Positions 7,819 to 16,149 are shown, counted from the first letter of the stretch. The stretch is DNA of 32,289 bases from Candidatus Fermentibacter danicus (GCA_001618605.1 LKHC01000082.1:10606-42894); one strand, 5' to 3'. A program made the numbers and translations. The notes: a model not told the origin generated them from the letters alone.

Positions 7819-9210
7819 GTGAAGTTCCCTGTGTCCATGGCCGTCCTGATCATCCTCCTGGCCGTCCTCGCCACGGGCTGCGGCCCCGGACCGGATTCTG
7901 CCGGCACAACCGTCGCCGCCCCCGGACAGGCGGAGATCGCCGGGAGACCGGCCCCCGTGGGCTGGCTCGAGGTCGTCGTCCCCGGCGGGCCGCCCTCGGT
8001 CGTCACGGTGGACGATGACGGAGTCTGGGCCGCCTTCCACGGCGGAGGACTCCTCGAATGCTCCATGGCCGACGGCAGATGGAGCAGCTATGACCTCGGC
8101 CCCGCGGCGTCGGCGCCCGTCGAGATGGCGTCGACCCCCGCCGGGGTGATCATACTGAGCGATTCCGCACTGATCGCCTTCGACGGGGAGGAGGCCACAG
8201 TCACGCCTCTGCCGGAAGGATTCGATCCGTCCGACCTCGCCCTGGACGAAGGCTACGGCGCGGTCGTTCTCTCCGATGAAGGCTCCCTTGCAATCGCCTG
8301 CGCGGATGGCTGGGAGGTGAGATCCCCCGAAGAGCCGATCCCCGGTTCGACGGGGCTCGGCCGCCTCGGCCCGGACTGGGTGTTCTCGGCCGGCGACCGC
8401 CTCCTGAGATACGACCCCGAAGTCGATCTCTGGCAGGAGGAGACACTTCCTGCGCCCGGCCCGGTGCTCGTGGCCGGAGGCCGGATCTTCGTGACGGCTG
8501 ATGGAAGCGTTCTCGCGCGTACCGGCCCGGGCGACTGGGAGCGGGTTTTCAGGGGCAGGCTCTGCGGCGATCTCGCCGTTGCGGGCCACAGGGTGATCGA
8601 TCCGGCCATGCCTTCCGATGTCGTGGCGGACGCTCTCCCGATCGCACCCACGAGCCTGCGTCGCGCATCGGCCGGGAGCCCGGTATGGGCCGTCGACGAA
8701 ATGGGCCTGATGGTCTGTGCGGAGATCGGCGCATTCGAGACGAGGCTCTCCAGCTACGACATGGAGAGGATCGAGTGCACCCTCGCCGGCCAGTCCACGG
8801 CTTCCCCCGGCGGCTCCGCGGGAGTGACGCCGGTTCTGACCGCGGCCAGCGGCGCCTTCAGAATCTATGAGTCGGTCTCGAGCCGTCCGGACCCGTTCAC
8901 GGAGTTCCCGGCGCGAAGGCGCGACCTCAGGCGTCCGCTCAGCGAGATATCCATCGAGGAGTTCAGGCTGGTCGGGATAACCATCGACCCGGCCGGAGGC
9001 GACCAGGCGATGGTGGAGGACGTGAACGGCGTTCCCTACATCCTGTACGTCAATTCCGAACTCGCCAACAACACCAGGATCGCCGAGATAACCGCAAACG
9101 AAGTGATAGTGATCCAGGAAGTAACGGTCGACTACGGGCCGGAGCGCGGAGGAACCGCGTCAATACCCACGATCTACACGATGCGGCTTCACGAAGAGGG
9201 TGGTCTGTGA
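7819..9210 (+). CDS. pilP: PilP-like lipoprotein with an N-terminal beta-propeller
   Basis: A 463-residue protein. It has a lipoprotein signal (MKFPVSMAVLIILLAVLATGC, Cys21), a linker, then about six or seven repeats between residues 60 and 360. The repeats have the form [D/G]GVWAAFHGGGLL…DGRWSSYDL and DRLLRYDPEVDLWQEETL, the pattern of regulator-type (Reg_prop) beta-propeller blades. The last 100 residues look like PilP: LSEISIEEFRLVGI…DQAMVEDVNGVPYIL…RIAEITANEVIVIQEVTVDYG. PilP normally has about 175 residues and bridges PilN/PilO to PilQ in the periplasm. The gene order (after pilO, before pilQ) supports the PilP call. The GTG at 7819 was chosen because AGGGGG lies just upstream and it gives a clean signal peptide; a GTG 9 bases earlier is possible. 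Its TGA overlaps the pilQ ATG by one base. Confidence 0.82.
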   Translation: MKFPVSMAVLIILLAVLATGCGPGPDSAGTTVAAPGQAEIAGRPAPVGWLEVVVPGGPPSVVTVDDDGVWAAFHGGGLLECSMADGRWSSYDLGPAASAPVEMASTPAGVIILSDSALIAFDGEEATVTPLPEGFDPSDLALDEGYGAVVLSDEGSLAIACADGWEVRSPEEPIPGSTGLGRLGPDWVFSAGDRLLRYDPEVDLWQEETLPAPGPVLVAGGRIFVTADGSVLARTGPGDWERVFRGRLCGDLAVAGHRVIDPAMPSDVVADALPIAPTSLRRASAGSPVWAVDEMGLMVCAEIGAFETRLSSYDMERIECTLAGQSTASPGGSAGVTPVLTAASGAFRIYESVSSRPDPFTEFPARRRDLRRPLSEISIEEFRLVGITIDPAGGDQAMVEDVNGVPYILYVNSELANNTRIAEITANEVIVIQEVTVDYGPERGGTASIPTIYTMRLHEEGGL

Positions 9211-10955
9211 TGAGGCAAATGCTGTTTGCTGCCCTGCTGGCGCTGGCACTGCCCGCGTCGGCCTACAGGGTCACCGACATCTCGGTGGAACCCAGCGGTG
9301 ACAGGACCCAGGTGACGATCTACGCCGACGGTCCGGTCACTTACGAGAAGTTCCTTCTGACCGACCCGATGCGGGTGGTCATCGATCTGAGCAACTCGGT
9401 CCATGCTCTTCCCGCCGCCGACTACACGGTGGGAAGGGGCGGAGTGGCCGCTCTCCGCACCAGCCAGTACAAGGCGCCGCCCGACGGGATAGTCAGGGTC
9501 ATCGTCGACGTTTCAGGCGAACTCCTCAACTACAGCGCCGACGCAAACGGCAACAGCCTGGTCCTGACCATGCAGACGAATCCGTCCGGAACGCCGTTCA
9601 CCGCCTGGACGGCGTCTAGCACCGAAGTCAGCCGCAGCTTCGCGGGCGGCCAGGTTTCGGCCCTCTCGACTCCGCCCGCCGCGTCGCCGTCCAGCGGAAA
9701 CGCCGGCTCCACCCAGGGCATAGTCGTGAGCGAACCCTGGGCCCCCTCCGACGACGGCTTCCCCACAGAATGGCGTGGGACGGGCGGCCGCAGAGTCACG
9801 ATCGACGTGGTGGACGCGGACATCCGTACGGTGCTGAGGTCCATATCCGACGTCAGCGGCTACAACATCATCCTTCCCGAGGGATTCGAGGCCACCATAA
9901 CGGCCCGTCTCAGGAACGTCGGATGGCGTGACGCCCTCATGGCCATCCTGAACACTCAGAACCTGGTCGCCACCCTCGAGGGCAGCAATGTGCTGCGTCT
10001 CGCCAACAGGGAAGCCTTCTACAGCGAGATAGGCACCATGGCCACCAACAGGAGGGATCGTCAGAACCTCCAGGATCTCCAGACCGAGATCTTCGTGATC
10101 CGCTACGCGACGGCCGACGACATCAGGAATGCGACCGCCACGGTTCTTTCCAGCCGTGGAGACGTTTCCATCGACTCCAGAACCAACTCCCTGGTCGTTA
10201 CGGACATCCCCTCGAAGATCAACGAGATCAGCCGGCTGCTGCCGATACTCGACAGCCCCACCGCGCAGGTGATGATCGAAGCCAAGCTGGTGGAGATCGA
10301 CGCCACGGCCAGCAACGAGCTTGGAATCGACTGGTCGGTGGGCAACCTGAACAGGGTCGATGCTCTTACTCACGCCGGAGCGCAGAGTACCCTGGGCGTG
10401 GGCGACCCGTTCGGATCGATAACGTTCGGGACTTCGATGAACCTGTTCGACGTGGAGGCGACGCTGAGCTTCCTCGAAGAGAACAACCGGGCCCACATAC
10501 TGTCCGAACCGAGGATTGCGATCATCGACAACATGACCGGGTCCGTGCTGTCCGGCAAGCAGGTTCCCCTCACCCTGAAGGATGCGGAAGGGAACACCTA
10601 TATCCAGATGTTCCAGGTGGGCGTCAGCCTCGAGGTGACTCCCCACATCAACGCCGACAACAACGTGACCCTGGAACTCAAGCCCATCGTCAGCGAGCTT
10701 TCAGGAGAGGCTACAGCGAGCTCCCAGCCGATCATCCTCACGCAGGAGGCCAACACCACTCTCATGATCGAGGACGGAGCCACGGCGGTCATCGGCGGCA
10801 TAATGAGAAGCAAGACATCCGAGGTCGAGCGCAGGATACCCATACTGGGCCACATCCCTCTGCTCGGCCGGCTGCTTTTCACCTACACCTCGGAGACTAC
10901 GGACAGCACGGAGCTCGTAATCTTCGTAACGCCGCACATAATCAGACCCTACTAG
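9210..10955 (+). CDS. pilQ: PilQ, type IV pilus secretin
   Basis: A 581-residue outer-membrane secretin that forms the pore for the pilus fibre. It has a signal peptide (1-18, ending ALPASA), an AMIN domain (about 19-122; in this family it binds peptidoglycan), a Ser/Pro-rich linker, an N0/STN domain (about 196-265), one N1/NolW domain (about 292-350), and the secretin core from SPTAQVMIEAKLVEID (about 349) through VPLTLKDAEGN and GGIMRSKTSEVERRIPILG to IFVTPHIIRP at the C-terminus. One AMIN and one N1 domain make it compact. The ATG at 9210 overlaps the previous stop as TGATG; a GTG just before it is also possible. No PilF/PilW-type pilotin gene is in the window. Confidence 0.96.
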   Translation: MRQMLFAALLALALPASAYRVTDISVEPSGDRTQVTIYADGPVTYEKFLLTDPMRVVIDLSNSVHALPAADYTVGRGGVAALRTSQYKAPPDGIVRVIVDVSGELLNYSADANGNSLVLTMQTNPSGTPFTAWTASSTEVSRSFAGGQVSALSTPPAASPSSGNAGSTQGIVVSEPWAPSDDGFPTEWRGTGGRRVTIDVVDADIRTVLRSISDVSGYNIILPEGFEATITARLRNVGWRDALMAILNTQNLVATLEGSNVLRLANREAFYSEIGTMATNRRDRQNLQDLQTEIFVIRYATADDIRNATATVLSSRGDVSIDSRTNSLVVTDIPSKINEISRLLPILDSPTAQVMIEAKLVEIDATASNELGIDWSVGNLNRVDALTHAGAQSTLGVGDPFGSITFGTSMNLFDVEATLSFLEENNRAHILSEPRIAIIDNMTGSVLSGKQVPLTLKDAEGNTYIQMFQVGVSLEVTPHINADNNVTLELKPIVSELSGEATASSQPIILTQEANTTLMIEDGATAVIGGIMRSKTSEVERRIPILGHIPLLGRLLFTYTSETTDSTELVIFVTPHIIRPY

Positions 10956-10971
10956 CGGCGGTGCAGCCGCT

Positions 10972-11490
10972 GTGCTGAGGATAGGGCGGGGAACATGGAA
11001 AGGCCGTGTTCTCCGCCCGCCTCGTTCGATAAGACCCTCCTCCGGGCGGACGAGGGCGGCTGTGATAGACATCGCGGGAATGGTCGAGGGAACCCACGTC
11101 TGGGATCTGTGCTGCGGCAGCGGAGCCTTCGGGATCGAATGCCTGAGCGCAGGTGCGTCGGGCTGTTCCTTCGTGGACCGCGACAGGGAGGCCGTCGGAT
11201 TCGTGCAGGCGTCGCTCCGTGAACTGGGTGGAATCTCCAGAGCCGAGTTCCGCACAGCCGACGTGATCGAGTTGGATCTTCGGGCTCTGGTCAGGCCGGG
11301 ACTGGTCTTCCTCGATCCTCCCTATGCATCTTCCCGTGTCTATGAATGGGCGTTCTCCGTGGACTGGCCCTCCCTGCTCGCCGATGGAGGCATGGTCATG
11401 GTGGAGACGCCGACGGGACTACCTGCGCCCCGGGGCTGGACCACCAGACGCTACGGGGAAACCACTCTGGCCTGGCGATGGAAGGCATGA
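10972..11490 (+). CDS. rsmD: RsmD-like 16S rRNA (guanine-N2)-methyltransferase
   Basis: A 172-residue class I methyltransferase. It has RIGRGTWKGRVL near the N-terminus, RPSSGRTRAAVID (usually RPTTDRVREALFN), the SAM-binding VWDLCCGSGAFGIECLSAGA, and the catalytic DPPY at 115-118. This is the RsmD order; the family methylates G966 of 16S rRNA (E. coli numbering) in the assembled 30S subunit. It is somewhat shorter than the E. coli enzyme (198). The GTG start lacks a clear ribosome-binding site, but it lies 16 bases after pilQ, so reinitiation is likely. It overlaps coaD by 4 bases; rsmD-coaD is a common pair in bacteria. Confidence 0.9.
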   Translation: MLRIGRGTWKGRVLRPPRSIRPSSGRTRAAVIDIAGMVEGTHVWDLCCGSGAFGIECLSAGASGCSFVDRDREAVGFVQASLRELGGISRAEFRTADVIELDLRALVRPGLVFLDPPYASSRVYEWAFSVDWPSLLADGGMVMVETPTGLPAPRGWTTRRYGETTLAWRWKA

Positions 11491-11993
11491 ACCTTATGGT
11501 TGTGTATCCCGGTACGTTCGATCCCATTACCAACGGTCATATCGACGTGATAGCGAACGCGGCGAGGATATTCGGGAGTCTGAGGATCGCCGTGGTGCAG
11601 AACAGTCCGAAGCGGTTGCTCTTCTCCGCGGAGGAGCGCCTCGATCTCGTCCGGAGATCGTTGGACGAAGCCGGGATCGCGCGTGTCGAGGTGGAACTCT
11701 TCGACAGTCTCCTGGTCGATTACATGAAGAGGATCGGAGCCGCCGTCTTCGTCAGGGGATTGCGTGCCAATTCCGACTTCGAGTATGAATTTCAGATGCA
11801 GCTCATGAACAGAAGGCTCGCTCCGGGCATCTCCGGGATCTATCTGATGCCCGCGGAGCACAACATGTATCTCTCCTCCACCATCGTTAAGGAAATCGCC
11901 TACTACGGAGGAGACCTCTCGAACATCGTGCAGCCCTGCGTCGTCGAGGCGCTCATGCGCAGGGGAAGCCGCCAGACTGGGGGAGACAGATGA
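11487..11993 (+). CDS. coaD: Phosphopantetheine adenylyltransferase
   Basis: A 168-residue enzyme of the nucleotidyltransferase alpha/beta phosphodiesterase superfamily. It makes dephospho-CoA from ATP and 4'-phosphopantetheine, the penultimate step of CoA synthesis. YPGTFDPITNGH carries the TxGH motif (His18), LRANSDFEYEFQM is the pantetheine-binding segment, and LSSTIVKEIAYYGGDLS matches the ISSTxVR-type motif. The length is typical. The start was chosen at the ATG that overlaps the rsmD stop (ATGA); a second ATG three codons later is possible. Confidence 0.96.
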   Translation: MNLMVVYPGTFDPITNGHIDVIANAARIFGSLRIAVVQNSPKRLLFSAEERLDLVRRSLDEAGIARVEVELFDSLLVDYMKRIGAAVFVRGLRANSDFEYEFQMQLMNRRLAPGISGIYLMPAEHNMYLSSTIVKEIAYYGGDLSNIVQPCVVEALMRRGSRQTGGDR

Positions 11994-13159
11994 ACTTCTC
12001 GAAATCGATATCCGGGTTGCAGCCTTCCGCCACTCTCCAGCTCACTGCCAGAGCCGGCGAGCTTGTGCGGCAGGGGAGGCCCGTCGTATCGCTGTCTGCG
12101 GGTCAACCCGACTTCCCGAGCCCCGGAGCCGCGCACGAAGCCGCCGCCAGGGCCATGAAGGAAGGCAGAACGAGATACACCCCGACCGCCGGGATACCCG
12201 AGCTGCGTCAGGCCGTCGCGACGAAGACTTCCCAGAGGCGCCGCGCCGAATACCAGCCCGCCGAAGTGGTCGTGAGCTGCGGCGCGAAGCACAGCCTCTC
12301 GAACCTGCTGATGGCGGCCGTGAATCCGGGAGACAAGGTTCTGATCCCTCTGCCCTACTGGGTGAGCTACCCCGAGATGGTCAAACTCGCCGGAGGAACG
12401 CCGGTGTTCCCTTCGTCGGGGCAACCCCTGATCACTGCGGAAGACGTGCTCGGGGCATCGAGCCGGGGAGCCTGCGGAGTGATACTGAACTCTCCGGGGA
12501 ATCCCACCGGCTGCGTATATGGCGAGAAGGAGGCCTCCGATCTGGCCGACGCCATCGCTTCGACCGGGATGTGGGTCATCTCCGACGACATCTACGAGGA
12601 TCTCGTCTACACCGGTTCCCCTTCTCCGCATGTCCTCGACTCGAGGCCCGATCTGAGAAGCAGGACGGCGATAGTCTCGGGAGTGTCGAAGACATTCGCG
12701 ATGACCGGCTGGAGGATCGGCTGGGCCGTAGCGCCCGTCGAATGGACGAAGCTGGCGACAAGAGTGCAGGAGCACACCACCTCCAATCCCTGTTCCATCT
12801 CCCAGTGGGCCTCCCTCGCAGTGATCTCCGGCGCCGCCGAGGCCGAGAGGAAGGCCATGCTCGCCTCCTTCCACGCCAGGAGGGATCTGATCTGCTCGCT
12901 TCTGTCCGAGGTTCCCGGGCTAGACTTCCCGAAGCCGGACGGCGCGTTCTACGTCTTCGCCGGGTATCCGAAATCCCTCGGCATCGGAAGCTCCGAACTC
13001 TGTGCGCAGCTCCTGGACGAAGCCGACCTGGCCGTGATACCGGGAAGCGCCTTCGGCCGGGAGCATCGTATCAGACTTTCCTTTGCGGCTTCCGAAGCGG
13101 ATATTAGGACAGGAGTCCAGCGTCTTGCCGCCTTCATCGCGAAGAGGAGTAACCGATGA
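11990..13159 (+). CDS. Class I aspartate-type aminotransferase (PLP)
   Basis: A 389-residue fold-type I PLP enzyme. It has the N-terminal signature of the Iγ aspartate aminotransferase group (LQPSATLQLTARAGEL, LSAGQPDFPSP), YTPTAGIPELRQAVA, NSPGNPTG (Asn171), DDIYEDLVY (Asp200, Tyr202), and the Schiff-base lysine in SGVSKTFAMTGWRIG (Lys234). A C-terminal Arg in HRIRLSFA (about 371) binds the substrate alpha-carboxylate in this family. It probably converts aspartate and 2-oxoglutarate, though prephenate, alanine or aromatic substrates are known in this subgroup. It overlaps coaD and the next gene by 4 bases each. GGGGGAGA just before the ATG supports the start. Confidence 0.93.
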   Translation: MNFSKSISGLQPSATLQLTARAGELVRQGRPVVSLSAGQPDFPSPGAAHEAAARAMKEGRTRYTPTAGIPELRQAVATKTSQRRRAEYQPAEVVVSCGAKHSLSNLLMAAVNPGDKVLIPLPYWVSYPEMVKLAGGTPVFPSSGQPLITAEDVLGASSRGACGVILNSPGNPTGCVYGEKEASDLADAIASTGMWVISDDIYEDLVYTGSPSPHVLDSRPDLRSRTAIVSGVSKTFAMTGWRIGWAVAPVEWTKLATRVQEHTTSNPCSISQWASLAVISGAAEAERKAMLASFHARRDLICSLLSEVPGLDFPKPDGAFYVFAGYPKSLGIGSSELCAQLLDEADLAVIPGSAFGREHRIRLSFAASEADIRTGVQRLAAFIAKRSNR

Positions 13160-13566
13160 TTGTCGAGTGTCCGAGCTGCGGGAAACGCTATCGGATTCCC
13201 GAAGACAAGCTTGGTTCGGGTTCGAAGAAGCTCCGCTGCAGGAACTGCTCGGAGGTCTTCGAGTTTTCGGCCGCCTCGGAAAAGGAGAGCCGTGAGGAGC
13301 TTCCCGAGGAGGACGAAACCATGCGCGCCAGGCGGCTTGCCAGGGTTCTCGCCAGCGACATGGTGGTCTACAACAGGGACACGGTCGAGAAGGCCCGGTC
13401 CGACGGAAGCCTGCCCGTGCTGCTCAAGGCCGAGATAGACAGATCCTGGCAGCTCTGGAGAACGAGATTCCCCGAACTGAGCGAAACCGGGGTGGAGATC
13501 TTCAGGGATGCTCTCAGGGACGTTCTGGCCGGCGGCGGCGAGGATTTCGACGACTGGCGGCCCTGA
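13156..13566 (+). CDS. Zinc-ribbon (MJ0042-type) protein of unknown function
   Basis: A 136-residue protein. The N-terminal 37 residues form a zinc ribbon, VECPSCGKRYRIPEDKL and LRCRNCSEVFEF, with two CxxC pairs (Cys5/Cys8 and Cys28/Cys31). This is the MJ0042-family ribbon often found at the start of FCB and myxobacterial regulatory or motility proteins. An acidic linker follows, then a helical domain of about 80 residues (RRLARVLASDMVVYNRDTVEKARSDG…) similar to tails seen after such ribbons, with no assignable function. It is last in the pilus operon and overlaps the aminotransferase by 4 bases. Only 6 bases separate it from the convergent isomerase gene. Confidence 0.85.
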   Translation: MIVECPSCGKRYRIPEDKLGSGSKKLRCRNCSEVFEFSAASEKESREELPEEDETMRARRLARVLASDMVVYNRDTVEKARSDGSLPVLLKAEIDRSWQLWRTRFPELSETGVEIFRDALRDVLAGGGEDFDDWRP

Positions 13567-13572
13567 AGCCCG

Positions 13573-14142
13573 TCAATCCTCCGAACTCATCTGTTCCCGG
13601 ACGCATCTGAAGACTATGTGGGCCAGGATCAGGTGGACGTCCTCTATCTGCTGCATGTCCGAGGACGGCACGATTATCGATTCCGAAGCGACGCGGGCCG
13701 CCTCTCCTCCGTCGAATCCCGAGAACAGCACGGTCAGGGCGCCTTCCTCGTTGGCGAGCTTCAGGGCGTTCACGACGTTGGGGCTCATCCCGCTGCCCGA
13801 CAGTCCGATCACCACGTCGCCGGGCTCGACGAGGTTCCTGAGCTGTTCGCCGAAGGTGTTCGTGTAGTCGGTATCGTTGGCCCATGCCGTGAGCAGCGGC
13901 ACGTTCTCCGCCAGCGAAATGGCCTTCAGGCGCCTTCTTCCGGGCGCTGATGTGCCCTTGGCCAGGTCGCATACGAAATGCGCCGCCGTGGCCGATCCTC
14001 CGCCGTTGCCGAAGACCATGACCCGCCGGCCGTTTCTCCATGCCTCGAGGATCGTGTTGGTGACCCTGCGGATGCCCTCGGGCGGTATCCTCATAACCAG
14101 GCCGCCTATGCCGTCGAGGTAGGAACGGATCATATCCAGCAT
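13573..14142 (-). CDS. gmhA: SIS-domain isomerase, GmhA-like (sedoheptulose 7-phosphate isomerase)
   Basis: A 189-residue single SIS domain. VFGNGGGSATAAHFVCDLAKG aligns with the GNGGSAADAQHFA motif of GmhA. AWANDTDYTNTFGEQL, GDVVIGLSGSGMSPNVVNAL and QQIEDVHLILAHIV (the TQEIHL-type helix with the catalytic Glu and His) follow in the right order. GmhA turns sedoheptulose 7-phosphate into D-glycero-D-manno-heptose 7-phosphate, the first step to LPS or S-layer heptose. GGAGG is 5 bases before the ATG and lies inside the end of the upstream gene, so the two are tightly coupled. Heptose substrate is probable but not proven; DiaA-like proteins share the fold. Confidence 0.85.
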   Translation of the reverse strand: MLDMIRSYLDGIGGLVMRIPPEGIRRVTNTILEAWRNGRRVMVFGNGGGSATAAHFVCDLAKGTSAPGRRRLKAISLAENVPLLTAWANDTDYTNTFGEQLRNLVEPGDVVIGLSGSGMSPNVVNALKLANEEGALTVLFSGFDGGEAARVASESIIVPSSDMQQIEDVHLILAHIVFRCVREQMSSED

Positions 14143-14143
14143 T

Positions 14144-14977
14144 TCATCCTCCGATTGTCTTCAGGTACTTGTCCGAGAGATCAGCCCCCGGCGGTATGCG
14201 GGCTCCGGGCAGGACGAGCGCGTTCCTGACCGTCGCTCCCTCTCCGACCGACGCATCCTCGAGAACGGCGCAGTTCTCTATCCTGCACGCCGTCCCGACC
14301 ACCGCGCCGGCCGCGATCCATGCGAGCCCCGAAATATGCGAATCAGGGGCGACGGTGGCGCATGGGTCGATCACGATGCGTGAGCCTGCCCTGCAGGGCG
14401 GGGAGGCCCGGCCGTCCAGGATCTCTCCGCAGAGGAGCAGAAAGTCCGTCGGGGCGGAAACTGTCCTGCAGTATGAGCAGAGACACTCCGAATAGATGCC
14501 GGCTCCGGCTTCCAGCATCGCCCTCAGGAAGACGCCCGGCGAGGCCCAAGCCGACGGTGTCGCCGCCTCCGCTGCGCTTTTCCGCAGAAGCCACACTCCG
14601 GCGTCGCAGAGATTCGAGTCGGACATGCCGCCGAAACCGCAGACACGGCCGTCGGGCTTCGTGGAAAGCCTGTCGCCCTGGGAGGAGGAGGGATGCGAGA
14701 CCACCAGCAGGTCGCCTCCCCGGCGGGCCAGTTCGGCCTCGAGCAGCCCCGGATCGAATGCACGGAGTCCGGGCCCGTGAATGAGAAGGAAGGGGTCCGA
14801 GAGACCTTCCGGTAGAGGCCGGGGAATCCCGGAAGAGATGATCCTGCCGCCGCGGAGGGCCTTCGAAAGCCATCCTGACTGCGCTTCCACCATGTCTTCG
14901 CCTGTAGGAAGTCTTCTCCCGGGGTGGAGAAAGGACGGCTCTGAAGCCCAGCAGGGCAGCAGTATGCAGTCCGTCAT
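14144..14977 (-). CDS. Nucleotidyltransferase-like protein with left-handed beta-helix, signature motif missing
   Basis: A 277-residue protein. The C-terminal part (about 205-270) has hexapeptide-type repeats (VAPDSHISGLAWIAAGAVVG, VLEDASVGEGATVRN, PPGADLSDKYL). The middle (DAGVWLLRKSAAEAA… GVFLRAMLEAGAGIYSE… PTDFLLLCGEIL) follows the latter half of sugar-1-phosphate nucleotidyltransferases such as HddC or ManC, including a DxGxxxL turn and a DY/DFL helix. The family's N-terminal GxGTRLxPLT nucleotide loop is not visible. The sequence begins MTDCILLPCWASEPSFLH and goes straight to later elements, so it may be inactive or a sugar-binding partner. It is coupled to gmhA and overlaps the methyltransferase (ATGA). 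The context suggests heptose or LPS metabolism. Confidence 0.6.
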   Translation of the reverse strand: MTDCILLPCWASEPSFLHPGRRLPTGEDMVEAQSGWLSKALRGGRIISSGIPRPLPEGLSDPFLLIHGPGLRAFDPGLLEAELARRGGDLLVVSHPSSSQGDRLSTKPDGRVCGFGGMSDSNLCDAGVWLLRKSAAEAATPSAWASPGVFLRAMLEAGAGIYSECLCSYCRTVSAPTDFLLLCGEILDGRASPPCRAGSRIVIDPCATVAPDSHISGLAWIAAGAVVGTACRIENCAVLEDASVGEGATVRNALVLPGARIPPGADLSDKYLKTIGG

Positions 14978-15918
14978 GCTCCGGCGGGGGACGCGTAACG
15001 GATGAGACCGTTGCCCAGACCGATCCTCCTAGAGATGCCGTAGAGGGCCCGCTGGACACCCATCCTGAAGTATGCGAACCTGAAGGCGACCTCCAGAGGA
15101 GAGCCGACGGCGATCCGGGGAGGGGACACCCGCCTCCTGATCTCGCCGTAGTTGCCGGACTGCCTGGCCCTTATACGGAATCCGCCTTTCTCGATCATCG
15201 CGTCGAGCGTGCGCGGGCCGAAGAAATACAGGTGCGCGGGAATGGAGTCCGGCCTGATCGAACCCGTCCTGAAGCCTCTGAGGACCGCCTGGAAGACCTC
15301 CTCCCAGTGGGTCAGCTCCCAGGGGCACTGTACGACGAGCGTGCCGCCCGGCTTGAGCAGCCGGCTCATGCCGGCGAGGGCGTCGAAGGGCCTGTGGAGG
15401 TGTTCGAGTACGTCGAGGAGAAGGATCGCGTCGAATGACGATGCGGCGAGTGGAGCGTCCTCCAGGAGCCCAGTGTGGACGTCGAGTCCGAACCTCTCCC
15501 TGGCGAACGCGGAGGCGAGCGGGCTGACCTCGACGCCCTGCACCTCCCACCCGGCGCTTCGGAGATAGTTCAGCAGGAATCCATGGGCACAGCCTACTTC
15601 GAGAAGCCTCCTGCCCGTGGTGACGTTTCTCCGGAGATCCCTGTCGCGCCTCTCGAAGAGGGAATAGTACACGTCGCGATACCTGTCGAAGGCCTCGGCG
15701 TAGTCACGATAGCCGGTGGTGCCGGCGCTGTAGTACTCCTGTCCGTAAAAGGTGGCCAGCGACGATTCCGGAGGCCTCTCCGAGAGGTACACGAGCCCGC
15801 AGACCGAGCATCTGGCGACCGGCCAGGTACTCTGAACGCTGAGAACGGTTCTGCGGCTCGATCCGCAAAGCGCGCAATCGACACTCTCCCTTTCACAGAC
15901 CTGATGTCCCGGATTCAT
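14974..15918 (-). CDS. Class I SAM methyltransferase with N-terminal zinc ribbon
   Basis: A 314-residue protein. The first 42 residues hold two CxxC pairs (Cys15/18 and Cys37/40: CALC … CSVC), a zinc ribbon often fused to methyltransferases of sugar-modifying clusters. The SAM domain follows: LLEVGCAHGFLLNYL (motif I), VQGVEVSPLAS (acidic loop), FDAILLLDVLEHLHRP (motif post-I) and RLLKPGGTLVVQCP. The C-terminal 100 residues include HLYFFGPRTLDAMIEKGGF, typical of glycan methyltransferases. The start was chosen at MNPGHQ; an extension of 31 codons is open but looks non-coding. First of the three-gene minus-strand cluster with gmhA. The acceptor is probably a surface sugar (inference). Confidence 0.85.
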   Translation of the reverse strand: MNPGHQVCERESVDCALCGSSRRTVLSVQSTWPVARCSVCGLVYLSERPPESSLATFYGQEYYSAGTTGYRDYAEAFDRYRDVYYSLFERRDRDLRRNVTTGRRLLEVGCAHGFLLNYLRSAGWEVQGVEVSPLASAFARERFGLDVHTGLLEDAPLAASSFDAILLLDVLEHLHRPFDALAGMSRLLKPGGTLVVQCPWELTHWEEVFQAVLRGFRTGSIRPDSIPAHLYFFGPRTLDAMIEKGGFRIRARQSGNYGEIRRRVSPPRIAVGSPLEVAFRFAYFRMGVQRALYGISRRIGLGNGLIRYASPAGA

Positions 15919-16068
15919 GGCTGCAACGTGTATCCGGCGGGCTTCCGGGTCAACCCCTTGACAAGACCCGTGCAATGGTTGACACTCAGGGTTGCGGGCA
16001 GGGTTTTCCATCGGATAATAGTATGCCCGGCAATGTAATAGCCCGATCGGCTTGACAAGCCGTGGCTC

Positions 16069-16097
16069 TTGACGAATGTTGGCGTCTCCAGTAAACG
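16069..16097 (+). promoter_or_regulatory. Sigma70-like promoter before the sigma-factor gene
   Basis: TTGACG (16069-16074), 17 bases, TAAACG (16092-16097), about 160 bases upstream of the coding start. An inverted repeat CGGCTT-GAC-AAGCCG (16048-16062) lies just before the -35 box. The rest of the 338-base intergenic region (15919-16255) holds two sets of short direct repeats and no gene. Confidence 0.5.
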
Positions 16098-16127
16098 AAA
16101 CAGACCCCGGAATATCGGCTGGAACGC

Positions 16128-16149
16128 GAAGAGATCGTGAAGAGATCGT
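16128..16149. repeat. Tandem 11-bp direct repeat in the sigma-factor leader
   Basis: GAAGAGATCGT occurs twice head to tail (16128-16138, 16139-16149). The 11-base period is about one turn of the helix. It lies downstream of the predicted promoter. Confidence 0.6.
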
